From NCBI RefSeq assembly GCF_026626745.1, contig NZ_JAPNJW010000002.1, forward strand, positions 372,001 to 436,000: DNA of 64,000 nucleotides, in the 5' to 3' direction. The stretch's first letter is position 1; each line of letters begins with the position of its first letter. A program made the position numbers and the translations under genes. The notes below the pieces were generated by a model. It made no database searches. It was given only the letters and a program-made list of their open reading frames with translations, and was not told where the DNA came from. Shown piece after piece: positions 18,252-26,641 of this stretch. The DNA comes from Nannocystis sp. RBIL2. Its GTDB lineage: Bacteria > Myxococcota_A > Polyangia > Nannocystales > Nannocystaceae.

Positions 18252-18475
18252 TTGGCGCCTCCGCGCTGGACGGTGAGGCCGAGGGCGTGGTTGCCGAGCT
18301 CGCCGCGCAGGCGCCGGGCGAGGTCGGGGTTGGTCGGGCGCATGCGCACGACCCAGTGGTCGTCGGTCTGCTCGAGGTCGAAGGCGGCGAAGCGGGCGAA
18401 CGCCTTGACGGCCTGGTCGACGGCCTCGCCGCTGTAGAGCTGGCGGGAGAAGCGGAGCTCGTGGACGTCGCTCAC
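18248..18475 (-). CDS. Small HxsD-like protein
   Basis: 75 residues from a GTG at 18475. Both ends overlap the neighbours as GTGA, so three genes are translationally chained. The pattern ELRFSRQLYSGEAVDQAVKAF, then a strand pair (DLEQTDDHWVVRM) and a C-terminal helix (ARRLRGELGNHALGL) resembles the short HxsD proteins of His-Xaa-Ser systems, in which a Tyr-x-x-x-Ala-[VI] segment and a terminal Leu-rich helix are typical. The usual LLNDYxLRE-type ending is degenerate. It may bind the substrate or the maturase. Assignment is by context and pattern only. Confidence 0.7.
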   Translation of the reverse strand: MSDVHELRFSRQLYSGEAVDQAVKAFARFAAFDLEQTDDHWVVRMRPTNPDLARRLRGELGNHALGLTVQRGGAK

Positions 18476-18954
18476 GGCGCGCCCTCGCTCTCGGACTTGG
18501 GCGACTTGCGGCCGTGCTTCTCCTCCCACGACATGGCGATCCCGAGCGGGTCGTCGAAGCCCTGGTCGCTGAAGTCGAACTTGGCGAGGTCGTCGAGGCT
18601 CGGCTGGCCCATGGCGCCGGCCAGCGCCTGCATGGTGGCGGTCTCGATGAGGACGCGGTTGTCCTGGGCGATCTGGTGGCGGAAGGCGCAGGACAGCAGC
18701 TCGTTGGCGAACTCGCCGATCAGCGCGCGCAGGGCCTCGGGCGCGGCCGCGCCCGCCTTGACGGTCAGGACGACGCGCACGCGCGCGGGCTCGGGCCTGT
18801 CCAAAAAGACATAACAGCGATCGATGAAGACGTAGGCGGCGCCGTAGATCGCGGGGAGCGGGTAGAGCTCCTCGTCGACGAGGAAGTGGACGGCGGCGGC
18901 CTGCTCGTCGGCGACGACGAGCCCGGCAGGGGCGCCTTCGATGGGCGTGGTCAT
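18472..18954 (-). CDS. HxsD-like protein, first gene of the radical SAM operon
   Basis: 160 residues from the ATG at 18954; an in-frame GTG at 18990 would add 12. The core HFLVDEELYPLPAIYGAAYVF, then strand VRVVLTVK and helix ALIGEFANELLSCAFRH, with IAQDNRVLIETATMQAL after it, matches the HxsD family (ELLxxxxRxxIAxxN pattern). A charged C-terminal tail follows. It leads the operon with two 4-nt overlaps to the next genes. Two HxsD-like proteins in one operon is unusual. A decamer pair (cores 18794 and 18808) lies in the gene. Confidence 0.75.
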   Translation of the reverse strand: MTTPIEGAPAGLVVADEQAAAVHFLVDEELYPLPAIYGAAYVFIDRCYVFLDRPEPARVRVVLTVKAGAAAPEALRALIGEFANELLSCAFRHQIAQDNRVLIETATMQALAGAMGQPSLDDLAKFDFSDQGFDDPLGIAMSWEEKHGRKSPKSESEGAP

Positions 18955-19071
18955 GACGCCGGGCACGATATCACGCGGCCGCGCGGTCACGAGCGCGGCC
19001 GCGAGAGTTGAGACACGGGCCTCACGGCGAGATCGTGGCGATGCGGGGCCCGGGACGAGCCCGGTTCGCGG

Positions 19072-19683
19072 CTACGTGTGGGCGCCGGCGACGCCGGCCT
19101 CGACGCCGGGGCCGAGGCGGCGGGCCGCTTCGAAGGCGCCGCGCACGACCGGGGCGTAGCGGACGACGTCGTAGGCGACCCGGCGGATCCGGTCGGCGAC
19201 GAGGTTGTTGACGAGGTTGCCGGCGGCGTCGAAGTCGACGGTCCGCGCGGCCACGTGGTACGGCAGGGTGAAGCCGTGGCACCAGGCGAAGCTGGTCTTC
19301 ACCGCGGTGATCGACATGTCGCCGCCGCCGCCGCCGGTGACCGCGAGGACGCCCGCGAACTTGCCGGCGAGCTCCTCGTAGAGGAAGTCGAACCAGTTCT
19401 TCAGGCAGCCCGACATGTTGCCGTGGTACTCGGGCGTGCAGATGACGAAGCCGTCGGCCCACGCGGCGTGGCGGCGGATCATCTGCACCCCCGGCAGGTC
19501 GTCCTGGCTGCGGTCGCCATAGACCATGACGGGGAGGGCGAGCTCGTGGAGGGGGACGACCTCGACGGTGGCGCCGGCGGCCGCGACGGTCTCGGCGGCG
19601 ATGCCGACGACGGCGCCGACGCGGCTCTCGATCCGGCTGGAGCCGCTGACGATGGTGATCTTGGCGCTGCTGCCGACGGACAC
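19072..19683 (-). CDS. NAD(P)H-dependent FMN reductase
   Basis: 203 residues. The N-terminus IVSGSSRIESRVG is the phosphate-binding loop of flavodoxin-like FMN reductases, and CTPEYHGNMSGCLKNWFDFL is the hallmark flavin-contact motif of the NADPH-dependent FMN reductase family. It should reduce FMN or a quinone or azo compound using NAD(P)H in the cytoplasm. It diverges from the DprE1-like gene 47 nt away, so the two may share a control region. Confidence 0.92.
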   Translation of the reverse strand: MSVGSSAKITIVSGSSRIESRVGAVVGIAAETVAAAGATVEVVPLHELALPVMVYGDRSQDDLPGVQMIRRHAAWADGFVICTPEYHGNMSGCLKNWFDFLYEELAGKFAGVLAVTGGGGGDMSITAVKTSFAWCHGFTLPYHVAARTVDFDAAGNLVNNLVADRIRRVAYDVVRYAPVVRGAFEAARRLGPGVEAGVAGAHT

Positions 19684-19730
19684 GGCGCGAGCATAGCGGA
19701 CCGGCGAACGCTGCTCTACACTGCGAGCGC

Positions 19731-21068
19731 GTGAGCGACCGCGACGAGCCGACAGTGGCGGGATGGGGCAACCTCGCAGTGCCCGGGCACGAGGTGCTGA
19801 GCGAAGACCTCGAGCGCGCGACGTCGGACGCGGTCCTGAGCCGCGGGCTGGGCCGCTCCTACGGCGACTCGTCGCTGCCGCCGCCGTCGCGCCGCGAAGT
19901 GGTGGGAACGCGCCTGGCCGATCGAATCCTCCACTGGGACGGGCGCACGGGGCTGCTTCGCGCGGAAGCGGGCTTCTCGCTGTGGGAGTTCAACCGCCTG
20001 TTCCTGCGCCGCGGGTGGTTCATCGGCTCCACGCCGGGCACACAATTCGTGACTCTCGGCGGCATGGTGGCCTCCGACGTGCACGGCAAGGGGCACCACA
20101 GTCACGGCTGCTTCGGCTCGCGTCACGTCCGCTCGCTGCGCATGCGCGTGCCCTCCGGTGAGCTGGTCGAATGTTCACCCGAGCGCGACCCCGAGCTGTT
20201 TTGGGCCACGATCGGCGGGATGGGTCTGACGGGTCACATCCTCGAGGTCGAGTGCCAGACACAGGCGATCCCGTCGCCGTGGATTTGGAGCGAGTCCGAG
20301 CGGGTCGACGACATCGACCAGTTCATCGACGGCCTCAAGGAGGCGGGCAAGACCTGGCCGTTCACCGTCGGGTGGATCGACTGCCTGTCGCGCGGCAAGC
20401 ACATGGGCCGCGGGCTGCTCGATCGCGGCCGCTGGGCCACGCCGGAGGAGACGGGCGGGCGGCCGCTGCCGGTCACGCGCCGGCTGACGCTGCCGTTCAT
20501 GTTCCCCGAGTGGGTGCTGCGCTGGAAGCTGACCACGCAGGCGTTCAACACCATGTGGTACTGGCGCCACGTGCCGCGGGTGAAGAAGAAGCTGTGCCAC
20601 CCCGACAGCTTCTTCTACCCGCTCGACGCGATCCTGCGGTGGAACCGGATCTACGGCCGCCGCGGCTTCACGCAGTATCAGTGCGTGCTGCCCGACGAGG
20701 CCGGGCGCGGCGCTGCCCGCCGCTTCCTCGACCTGCTGACGCGCCGCGGCGGGGCCTCGTTCCTGTGCGTGATCAAGGACGCGGCCGCCGAGGGGCAGGG
20801 TATGCTCAGCTTCCTCCGGCCGGGGATCTCGATCGCGGTCGACTTCGCCGTCCGCGACGACACCCAGAAGCTAATCGACGCGCTCAACGAGCTGGTGATC
20901 GCCGAGGGCGGGCGCATCTACCTGTCGAAGGACGCGTTCACCCGCCCGGAGCACTACGCGGCCATGGACCCGCGCCTGCCGCAATTCCTGGCCGTGCGCG
21001 ACCGCATCGACCCCGAGCGGACGATCCGCTCGGCGCAGTCGGTGCGCATGTTCGGCGACCCGCCGTGA
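19731..21068 (+). CDS. FAD-dependent oxidase, DprE1-like
   Basis: 445 residues from a GTG. FAD-binding motifs of the vanillyl-alcohol-oxidase type are present: LGRSYGDSSLPP near residue 45, then FIGSTPGTQFVTLGGMVASD and VHGKGHHSHGCFGSRHV. The C-terminal half has FFYPLDAILRWNRIYG and FTQYQCVLP, as in mycobacterial DprE1, which oxidises decaprenylphosphoryl-ribose at C2 during decaprenylphosphoryl-arabinose synthesis. The Cys found in the mycobacterial inhibitor site is not obvious here. A DprE2-like reductase lies 0.7 kb downstream, supporting a two-step ribose to arabinose epimerisation on a polyprenyl carrier. Confidence 0.9.
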   Translation: MSDRDEPTVAGWGNLAVPGHEVLSEDLERATSDAVLSRGLGRSYGDSSLPPPSRREVVGTRLADRILHWDGRTGLLRAEAGFSLWEFNRLFLRRGWFIGSTPGTQFVTLGGMVASDVHGKGHHSHGCFGSRHVRSLRMRVPSGELVECSPERDPELFWATIGGMGLTGHILEVECQTQAIPSPWIWSESERVDDIDQFIDGLKEAGKTWPFTVGWIDCLSRGKHMGRGLLDRGRWATPEETGGRPLPVTRRLTLPFMFPEWVLRWKLTTQAFNTMWYWRHVPRVKKKLCHPDSFFYPLDAILRWNRIYGRRGFTQYQCVLPDEAGRGAARRFLDLLTRRGGASFLCVIKDAAAEGQGMLSFLRPGISIAVDFAVRDDTQKLIDALNELVIAEGGRIYLSKDAFTRPEHYAAMDPRLPQFLAVRDRIDPERTIRSAQSVRMFGDPP

Positions 21069-21080
21069 GGCTGGCCCGGC

Positions 21081-21238
21081 GGGCATGTCCTGGCGGGCAT
21101 GTCGGATCGGGCATGGTGCTCGGAGCATGTCGTGAAGGGCATGTCGTCGGGGACATTCCCACGTGTTCAAAAGTACATGGCGCGTAGGACATGGCGCCTG
21201 CGACATGGCGCTTGCGATATGGCGCTTGCGACATGTTC
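21081..21238. repeat. Longest array: twelve palindromic decamers, 14-nt period
   Basis: First phase: cores at 21084, 21098, 21112, 21126, 21140 and 21154. Second phase, shifted so that neighbouring decamers overlap by 2 nt: 21162, 21176, 21190, 21204, 21218 and 21232. Within each phase the spacing is exactly 14 nt. The right-hand units are nearly identical to each other (GACATGGCGC-type), suggesting recent local duplication. It fills the gap between convergent genes and ends in the stop codon of the RpiB-like gene. Confidence 0.95.
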
Positions 21239-21680
21239 AACGGCGGTGGCGGCGGTCGACGGCGGCGAGGCGGGCGACGCCCTCGCGGCCGCGGTCGCCG
21301 GGGTCGGTGGTGAACCAGGCGCGCAGGATCTCGTCGGCGAGGTCGTCGGTGAGCAGGCGGTGCGACAGGCACAGCACGTTGGCGTGGTTCCACACCCGCG
21401 CCGCGGCGGCGGTGGTGGCGTCGGTGCACAGGGCGGCGCGGATCGTGGCGACCTTGTTGGCGGCGATGCAGGTGCCCGTGCCGGTCCAACAGAGGAAGAT
21501 CCCCTCGTCGCACGTGCCGGCGGCCACGGCCTCCGCAGCGGCCTCGGCCGCCTCGGGCCACGAGACATCGCCGCCGGTGAAGGCGCCGAAGCGCACCGGG
21601 GTGTGGCCGTGGATCTCGAGGAGCCGCAGGAGCGCGGCATGGACGGGGTAGGTCTCGTCGGCGCAGACTGCGATCTTCAC
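21237..21680 (-). CDS. RpiB/LacAB-family sugar-phosphate isomerase
   Basis: 147 residues from the GTG at 21680, the usual length of RpiB. Motifs include VKIAVCADE at the start, DEGIFLCWTGTGTCIAANKV (the RpiB GxGxGxxxxANKxxG region) and the helix ARVWNHANVLCLSHRL. RpiB interconverts ribulose- and ribose-5-phosphate, or other pentose or hexose phosphates in LacAB relatives. Its place between DprE1- and DprE2-like genes suggests, but does not prove, a link with ribose supply for a polyprenyl-phosphopentose pathway. The stop codon lies within the last decamer of the repeat array. Confidence 0.88.
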   Translation of the reverse strand: MKIAVCADETYPVHAALLRLLEIHGHTPVRFGAFTGGDVSWPEAAEAAAEAVAAGTCDEGIFLCWTGTGTCIAANKVATIRAALCTDATTAAAARVWNHANVLCLSHRLLTDDLADEILRAWFTTDPGDRGREGVARLAAVDRRHRR

Positions 21681-21757
21681 GACCTTCCCACCTAGCGCGG
21701 GCGGGCCGGAACGCAAGCCCTTGCGCGCGTGCGCGGCACCTGCGAGCCTCCCCGGGC

Positions 21758-22498
21758 ATGCGAGTGGTGTTCCTCGGAGCCACCAAGGGGATGGGCCGCG
21801 CGCTGGCGCGACGCATGGTCGAGCGCGGCGATCGGCTGTTCCTGCTCGGGCGTGAAGGCGAGGAGCTGCAGCGCAGCGCGGCCGACCTGGCGGCCCGTCA
21901 CCCGCAACATGCGCCGGTCGGGACGCACGCGTGCGACCTGGCGTCGTCGGCGACCTTCGCGGCGGCGCTCGACGCGGCCGAGGCGGAGCTCGGCGGGTTC
22001 GACACGGTGGTGGTGACCGCGGGGCTGTTCGCCACGCAGGACGCGATGGAGGCCGACGTGGCGCTGGCAGAGCAGGTGCTGGCGGTCGACTTCACCGGCA
22101 CGGTGGTGTTCTGCGAGCACGCCCGCAAGCGCCTGCTGGCCCGCGGCGGCGGGACGCTGTGCGTGTTCTCGTCGGTGGCCGGCGAGCGCGGGCGCAAGCC
22201 TGTCGTGCTCTACGGGGCGGCCAAGGCCGGGCTGTCGCGCTACCTCGAGGGGCTCGACCACAAGTTCCGCGCCCAGGGGCTGCGTACGGTGACGGTCAAG
22301 CCGGGGTTCGTGAAGACGGGGATGACTGCCGGCCTGAAGCCGCCGCCGTTCGCCGGGGAGCCCGAAGCCGTCGCTCAGCAGGTGCTGCGGGCGATCGACG
22401 GCGGGCTGCCGGTCGTGTACACGCCGTCGATCTGGCGCTGGGTGATGCTGGTGATCCGCTGGCTGCCGCGCTTCGTGATGCGCAAGATCGGGTTCTGA
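21758..22498 (+). CDS. Short-chain dehydrogenase, DprE2-like
   Basis: 246 residues. N-terminal Rossmann motif VVFLGATKGMGRALAR, an NAG-like segment VVVTAGLF, catalytic Ser in CVFSSVAGERGRKPVV and YGAAK as Tyr-x-x-x-Lys. The C-terminus has a short hydrophobic segment (WVMLVIRWLPRFVM) that could anchor it at the membrane, as in DprE2. DprE2 reduces the 2-keto intermediate made by DprE1 to give the arabino sugar. The assignment rests on the VAGERGRKP and KPGFVKTGM patterns and on the nearby DprE1-like gene; a general reductase remains possible. Confidence 0.85.
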   Translation: MRVVFLGATKGMGRALARRMVERGDRLFLLGREGEELQRSAADLAARHPQHAPVGTHACDLASSATFAAALDAAEAELGGFDTVVVTAGLFATQDAMEADVALAEQVLAVDFTGTVVFCEHARKRLLARGGGTLCVFSSVAGERGRKPVVLYGAAKAGLSRYLEGLDHKFRAQGLRTVTVKPGFVKTGMTAGLKPPPFAGEPEAVAQQVLRAIDGGLPVVYTPSIWRWVMLVIRWLPRFVMRKIGF

Positions 22499-22549
22499 GG
22501 CGGGGCGGATTGTTGGCGCCGGTCGGAGCGGGTGATACCGTCCGGCGTG

Positions 22550-23032
22550 ATGATTCGTAATCTCGTAGGTTCCTTCCTCGTCACGCTGTCCCTGGCCGGG
22601 GCTCCGTTCCTCACAGGCTGCGCGGGTAGCCGGGCCTCGGTCATTACCCCCGAGGAGGTCCAGACCCATGGCACGTATACCTTTACGGCCCCGCCCGCAG
22701 AGGTGTTTGCCGCCACGCTCGGCGCCCTCAAGACGCTCGGCTATCCCATCGCGGTGACGAACGAGGAGAAGGGCATCATCAAGACGGAGCGGAAGTTCAT
22801 CCGCGCGATGGCGGTGGGCGGGAACTACTCGGCGCAGGCGATCGACTTCACGCGTCAGTACTATCTCCGCCTCGAGTCGAGCGACGGGGCTAGCACCTCG
22901 GTCACCGCGGATCCCAAGGTCTACATGGGCGAGCGCGACGTCAGCGGCGACAAGGTGTGGGTGCTCGAGGGGCCGGAGGGCGAGCGCGAGCTGTGGAAGC
23001 GGCTGTTCACCGAGATCCAGTCGAACCTCTAG
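22550..23032 (+). CDS. Small lipoprotein, unknown function
   Basis: 160 residues from the ATG at 22550 (a GTG sits directly before it). The signal ends APFLTGCAGS, a good lipobox. The rest looks like an alpha/beta domain with a strand YTFTAPPAEVFAATLGALKTLGY, as in several small bacterial lipoproteins that pack helices on a sheet. No catalytic residues stand out. Downstream lies an array of 14-nt repeats and then a convergent histidine kinase gene. Confidence 0.8.
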   Translation: MIRNLVGSFLVTLSLAGAPFLTGCAGSRASVITPEEVQTHGTYTFTAPPAEVFAATLGALKTLGYPIAVTNEEKGIIKTERKFIRAMAVGGNYSAQAIDFTRQYYLRLESSDGASTSVTADPKVYMGERDVSGDKVWVLEGPEGERELWKRLFTEIQSNL

Positions 23033-23045
23033 TGCCTGCGCCAGC

Positions 23046-23125
23046 GGACATGTCTGAACAGACACGTCCGTGAGGACGAAAACGAAGGGACATGCTCGCG
23101 CGAGCATGTCCCTTCGCGCATGCTC
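23046..23125. repeat. Array of six palindromic decamers, 14-nt period
   Basis: Cores at 23049 (catg), 23063 (cacg), 23077 (cgaa, degenerate), 23091, 23105 and 23119 (catg). Spacing is exactly 14 nt even across the degenerate unit. It lies between the stops of two convergent genes (23032 and 23132). Confidence 0.92.
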
Positions 23126-23131
23126 CGAAGG

Positions 23132-24886
23132 TCAGGCGGCGGCGAGGCGGGGCAGCCACAGGATGACTGCGGTGCCGCCGCCCTCGCGGGCCTCGATGCG
23201 GAGGTTGCCGCCGTGGGCGTCGATGATCTCGCGGCACAGGGGCAGGCCGAGGCCGGTGCCGGTGCGCTTGGTCGAGTAGAACGGCAGCAACACCTTGGGC
23301 AGCAGCTCGGGCGGGATGCCGGGGCCGCGGTCGAGGACCTGGATCTCGTCGCCCTCGCGGTGGGCGCGGAGGCGGAGCGTGACCTCCTCGGGCGGACCGC
23401 CGGCCTCGACCGCGTTCTTCAGCAGGTTGATGAGGGCCTGCTCGATCTGGCTGCGGTCGACCGCGTTGACGGTGTTGAGGTCCTCGGGCGCGGCGTCGAT
23501 CTTGAACTGGACCAGCTCGTCGAGGCGGTCGATGAGGCTGCGCCACTTGGTGCTCTCGAGCCGCGGGCGGGGCAGGCGGGCGAATTGGGTGTAGCCCTTG
23601 AGGAACTCGCCGAGGTGCTTGCTGCGCTCGGAGATGGTGTCGATGATGCGGTCGAGGCGGGCGTCGCGGGCCTCGGCGGCGTTGATCAGGCGGGCGGAGT
23701 GGAGCAGGGACGAGATCGGCGCGAGGGTGTTGTTGATCTCGTGGGCGATCAGGCGGATGACCTTCTTCCACACCTCGACCTCCTGGCGCGCGAGCTCGCG
23801 GGTCAGGCGCTTGAAGGCGTAGGCGGTGTGCGGCCGGCCGCTGATCTGCACGTTGCGCATGACGAGGTGGTAAGCCTCGAAGTCGCCGCCCTGGTGGTCG
23901 ACGGTGAAGATCGAGTCGCGGCCGCGGCCGACGGCCTCGCGCAGCTCGTTGGGCAGGCCGGTCAGGAGGTCGGCGAAGCGGGCGCCGACGAGGCGGCTGT
24001 CAGGTAACTTGAGCCATGTCTGCGCGGCCAGGTTGGCGTAGTCGACGGCGCCGTGCTCGTCGCACAGGATGTAGGCGGTCTCGGTGACTGCGAGCAGGGT
24101 CTCGAGCAGGATCTCGCGCTCCTCGAGCTCGAGCTTGGTCTGGCGCAGCTCGGACAGGTCGGTGATGACGCCCTCGATCGCGGTCGGCTGGCCGGCAGCG
24201 TCGAGCACGCCCTGACCCTGGGCCCACAGCCACTTGCAGGCGCCGGAGGCGGTGTGCAGGCGGTAGGTGACGCGGAACGGGCGGCGGTCGCTCAGGGCCT
24301 GCTGGACCTGCTCGCGCATACGGTCGCGGTCCTCGTGATGCACGAGCCCGATCAGCTGGACGCGGCCGGAGATGAACTCGTCGGGGGCGTAGCCGGTGAG
24401 GTCGTAGCAGCCCTCGCTGATGAACTGCATCGACCACTCGGGATCGTTGGCGCAGCGGTAGACGACGCCGGGGAGGTTGGCGAGCAGGGCCTGGAGCGAG
24501 CTCTGGCTGTCCGAAAGCGCAGGTACGACGCGCTCGCGCAGCTTGAGCGCGGCGGAGATCCGGGCCGACAGGACGGCGCGGCTGCACGGGAGGACCGCGA
24601 AGTCGCTGGCGCCGGCGCCGACGAGGACCTCGGCGCGCCCGTCGTCGTCGGTGAGGGCGAGGATCGGCCGCGGCAGCTGGGCGAGCGCCTCTTCCACGCC
24701 GACGAGGTCGCAGGTGTCGAGGATCGTGAGGCCGATCCGCGCGCGGTCGTAGCCGGTCGTGAGATCGGTGACATGCACGACGGGGCGGCCGCGGGCGCGG
24801 AGCAAGCTGTGGAGGTCGTCGAAGAGGGCCGGGTCGCGGGTGACGACCAGGACGGCGGGCGAGACGTGGGGATCGGCGGCTGTCAC
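23132..24886 (-). CDS. PAS-domain sensor histidine kinase
   Basis: 584 residues from a GTG at 24886. Residues 1-110 resemble a receiver-like fold (AVLVVTRDPALFDDLHSLL) but without a clear phospho-Asp site. A PAS fold follows (SMQFISEGCYDLTGYAPDEF, then GVITDLSELR), then a second PAS near residue 260. The H-box is IAHEINNTLAPISSLLHSA (about residue 380), the N-box ALINLLKNAVEAG, and the G-boxes are DRGPGIPPE and GTGLGLPL. It should autophosphorylate and pass phosphate to a partner that is not encoded next to it. The start is chosen because the upstream frame is Arg-rich; it could begin slightly later. Confidence 0.9.
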   Translation of the reverse strand: MTAADPHVSPAVLVVTRDPALFDDLHSLLRARGRPVVHVTDLTTGYDRARIGLTILDTCDLVGVEEALAQLPRPILALTDDDGRAEVLVGAGASDFAVLPCSRAVLSARISAALKLRERVVPALSDSQSSLQALLANLPGVVYRCANDPEWSMQFISEGCYDLTGYAPDEFISGRVQLIGLVHHEDRDRMREQVQQALSDRRPFRVTYRLHTASGACKWLWAQGQGVLDAAGQPTAIEGVITDLSELRQTKLELEEREILLETLLAVTETAYILCDEHGAVDYANLAAQTWLKLPDSRLVGARFADLLTGLPNELREAVGRGRDSIFTVDHQGGDFEAYHLVMRNVQISGRPHTAYAFKRLTRELARQEVEVWKKVIRLIAHEINNTLAPISSLLHSARLINAAEARDARLDRIIDTISERSKHLGEFLKGYTQFARLPRPRLESTKWRSLIDRLDELVQFKIDAAPEDLNTVNAVDRSQIEQALINLLKNAVEAGGPPEEVTLRLRAHREGDEIQVLDRGPGIPPELLPKVLLPFYSTKRTGTGLGLPLCREIIDAHGGNLRIEAREGGGTAVILWLPRLAAA

Positions 24887-25048
24887 TGGGGTGGCCCGAG
24901 GCGCTGCGGCTGCGGAGCGCCGGTCGTGGCGACAGGGTACCCGCCCGCGATCGCGGTGAGAAGTCGCCGCGTCAAGGCGCGGGCGCGCGGGCCAAAGACG
25001 GCCCAGACGGGGCTTTACGGCCGCGTCCGCCGCGGGTAGCGTGGGACC

Positions 25049-26626
25049 ATGTTGACTTTCGTCGCTGGTTTGTCGATCGCGGTCGCGTCGCTGTCGCTGG
25101 AGGACGCGGCCGCGGCGCCGCTGCCTCGTATCGTGCCCGGAGCGCCGCTTTCGGCCGACACGCCGTGGGCCCTGGCGCCCGCGGACGGGCCGCGCAGCCA
25201 CTTGGAATCGCTGTTCGGCGAGGGCTACGACCCGACCCTGGTGGCCCCGCTGCGCGACGGCAACCTGGTCTACGACGGCGAGAGCCTGGCCCTGAGCTTG
25301 CTCGACCAACAGGGCTTGCCGCTGCCCGCGCTCGATCATGAACCGACGGCGGGGATCCTCTACCTGGCGATGGACGGGATCACGTTGCGGCCCAAGTGCA
25401 ACGGGTTCCACCCGCAGACGGCCAACGCGGCGCTCAATTGCTCGCCGCTGGTCGGCAAGGAGACGGTGTTCCCGAAGCCGCCCGGCGGCGAGAACACCAA
25501 GGCCGTGGTGATGCAGAAGCTGCAGAACTACTACGAGCCGTTCAACCTGGTGATCACGACCAACCGCCCGCCCGACTACCTGCCGTACACGATGGCGGTG
25601 ATCGGCGGGACGTCGCAGAACGCCGGCCAGGGCAACGGCGTGTGCGGGATCGCCAACGTCGCCTGCGACGGGGCCAAGCGCAACCACGTGTCGCTGTCGT
25701 TCCCCGACAGCTGCGTCGGCGTGACCGCCGAGGTGGCGGCGCAGGAGACGGCGCACAACTGGGGCCTCGAGCACACCGACGTGCAGCAGGACCTGATGTA
25801 TCCGTTCGTCGCCGGCGGCAGCTCGTTCCGCGACGATTGCATGGACATCTCGCACGCGACCGGCAGCGGGGTCACGCAGTGCACGTACGTCCACGAGCTC
25901 TACTGTCCGGAAGGCCAGGGCGAGCAGCAGAACTCGCACGGCGAGCTGCTCGGGGTGTTCGGAGCGCGCGCGGCCGACACCGTGGCGCCGGAGATCCTCA
26001 GCGTGTCGCCGGCCGACGGCACGACGTTCACCGTCGGCGAGTCGTTCCTCGTGACCGCCGACGTGACCGACGACAACAACATGCTCGGGGTCAAGTGGAG
26101 CTGGCTCGAGGGCCTGCCGCCCGACTTCGCCGAGACCGGCTACTCGCGCTGCACCAACGACGTGTGCAACGACAAGTACGCGGCGTGGCGCCCGATCGAC
26201 GACCCGTGGGACTTCATCCAGCTGACCAAGCCGCCGGCCGGCACGTACACCTTCAAGATCGAGGTGATGGACGCGTACGGCAACGGCGACAGCCAGACGC
26301 TCACCGTCACGGTGGCGCCCGCGGAGGGGACGACCACGGGCGAGCCGGGCACCTCCGGCGACGACACCAGCGGCGGTGACGACACGACCGACGGGCCCGC
26401 GCCGACCACCAGCGCCGGGACCTCGGAGGGCGACGACACCGGGCCGGCAGATCCGAGCGGAGGGACCGGGGTCACCGGCGCGACCGGGGCCAGCGGCCTG
26501 ACGGGCGACGACGGCGGCGAGGGCGAGGACGGCTGCAACTGCCGCACCGAGGACGGGCCGCGGGCCTCGTGGCTGCTGCTGCTGGCGGGGCTGCTGCCGC
26601 TGCGCCGCCGGGCCCGGCGCGGTTGA
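25049..26626 (+). CDS. Secreted metzincin-like protein with Gln for first zinc His, MYXO-CTERM
   Basis: 525 residues. An N-terminal signal precedes the body. The segment AAQETAHNWGLEHTD has the metzincin frame HExxHxxGxxH except that the first His is Gln (codon CAG), followed by a Met-turn-like DLMYP. The protein may therefore be a pseudoprotease, or may bind zinc differently. After it comes an immunoglobulin-like module (SVSPADGTTFTVGESFLVTA...). The C-terminal Thr/Gly/Asp linker, two Cys (GCNC) and WLLLLAGLLPLRRRARRG form a MYXO-CTERM tail for surface sorting. Substrate unknown. Confidence 0.87.
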   Translation: MLTFVAGLSIAVASLSLEDAAAAPLPRIVPGAPLSADTPWALAPADGPRSHLESLFGEGYDPTLVAPLRDGNLVYDGESLALSLLDQQGLPLPALDHEPTAGILYLAMDGITLRPKCNGFHPQTANAALNCSPLVGKETVFPKPPGGENTKAVVMQKLQNYYEPFNLVITTNRPPDYLPYTMAVIGGTSQNAGQGNGVCGIANVACDGAKRNHVSLSFPDSCVGVTAEVAAQETAHNWGLEHTDVQQDLMYPFVAGGSSFRDDCMDISHATGSGVTQCTYVHELYCPEGQGEQQNSHGELLGVFGARAADTVAPEILSVSPADGTTFTVGESFLVTADVTDDNNMLGVKWSWLEGLPPDFAETGYSRCTNDVCNDKYAAWRPIDDPWDFIQLTKPPAGTYTFKIEVMDAYGNGDSQTLTVTVAPAEGTTTGEPGTSGDDTSGGDDTTDGPAPTTSAGTSEGDDTGPADPSGGTGVTGATGASGLTGDDGGEGEDGCNCRTEDGPRASWLLLLAGLLPLRRRARRG

Positions 26627-26641
26627 GCCGTCGGCGCCGGC

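Noticed and set aside
21081..21238. CRISPR array
   Set aside because: The unit is 14 nt with a 10-nt palindrome and 4-nt spacer. There are no 20-40 nt unique spacers and no cas genes.
25049..26626. Calling the protein an active metalloprotease
   Set aside because: The first His of the zinc motif is Gln, so activity cannot be assumed; it is called metzincin-like only.
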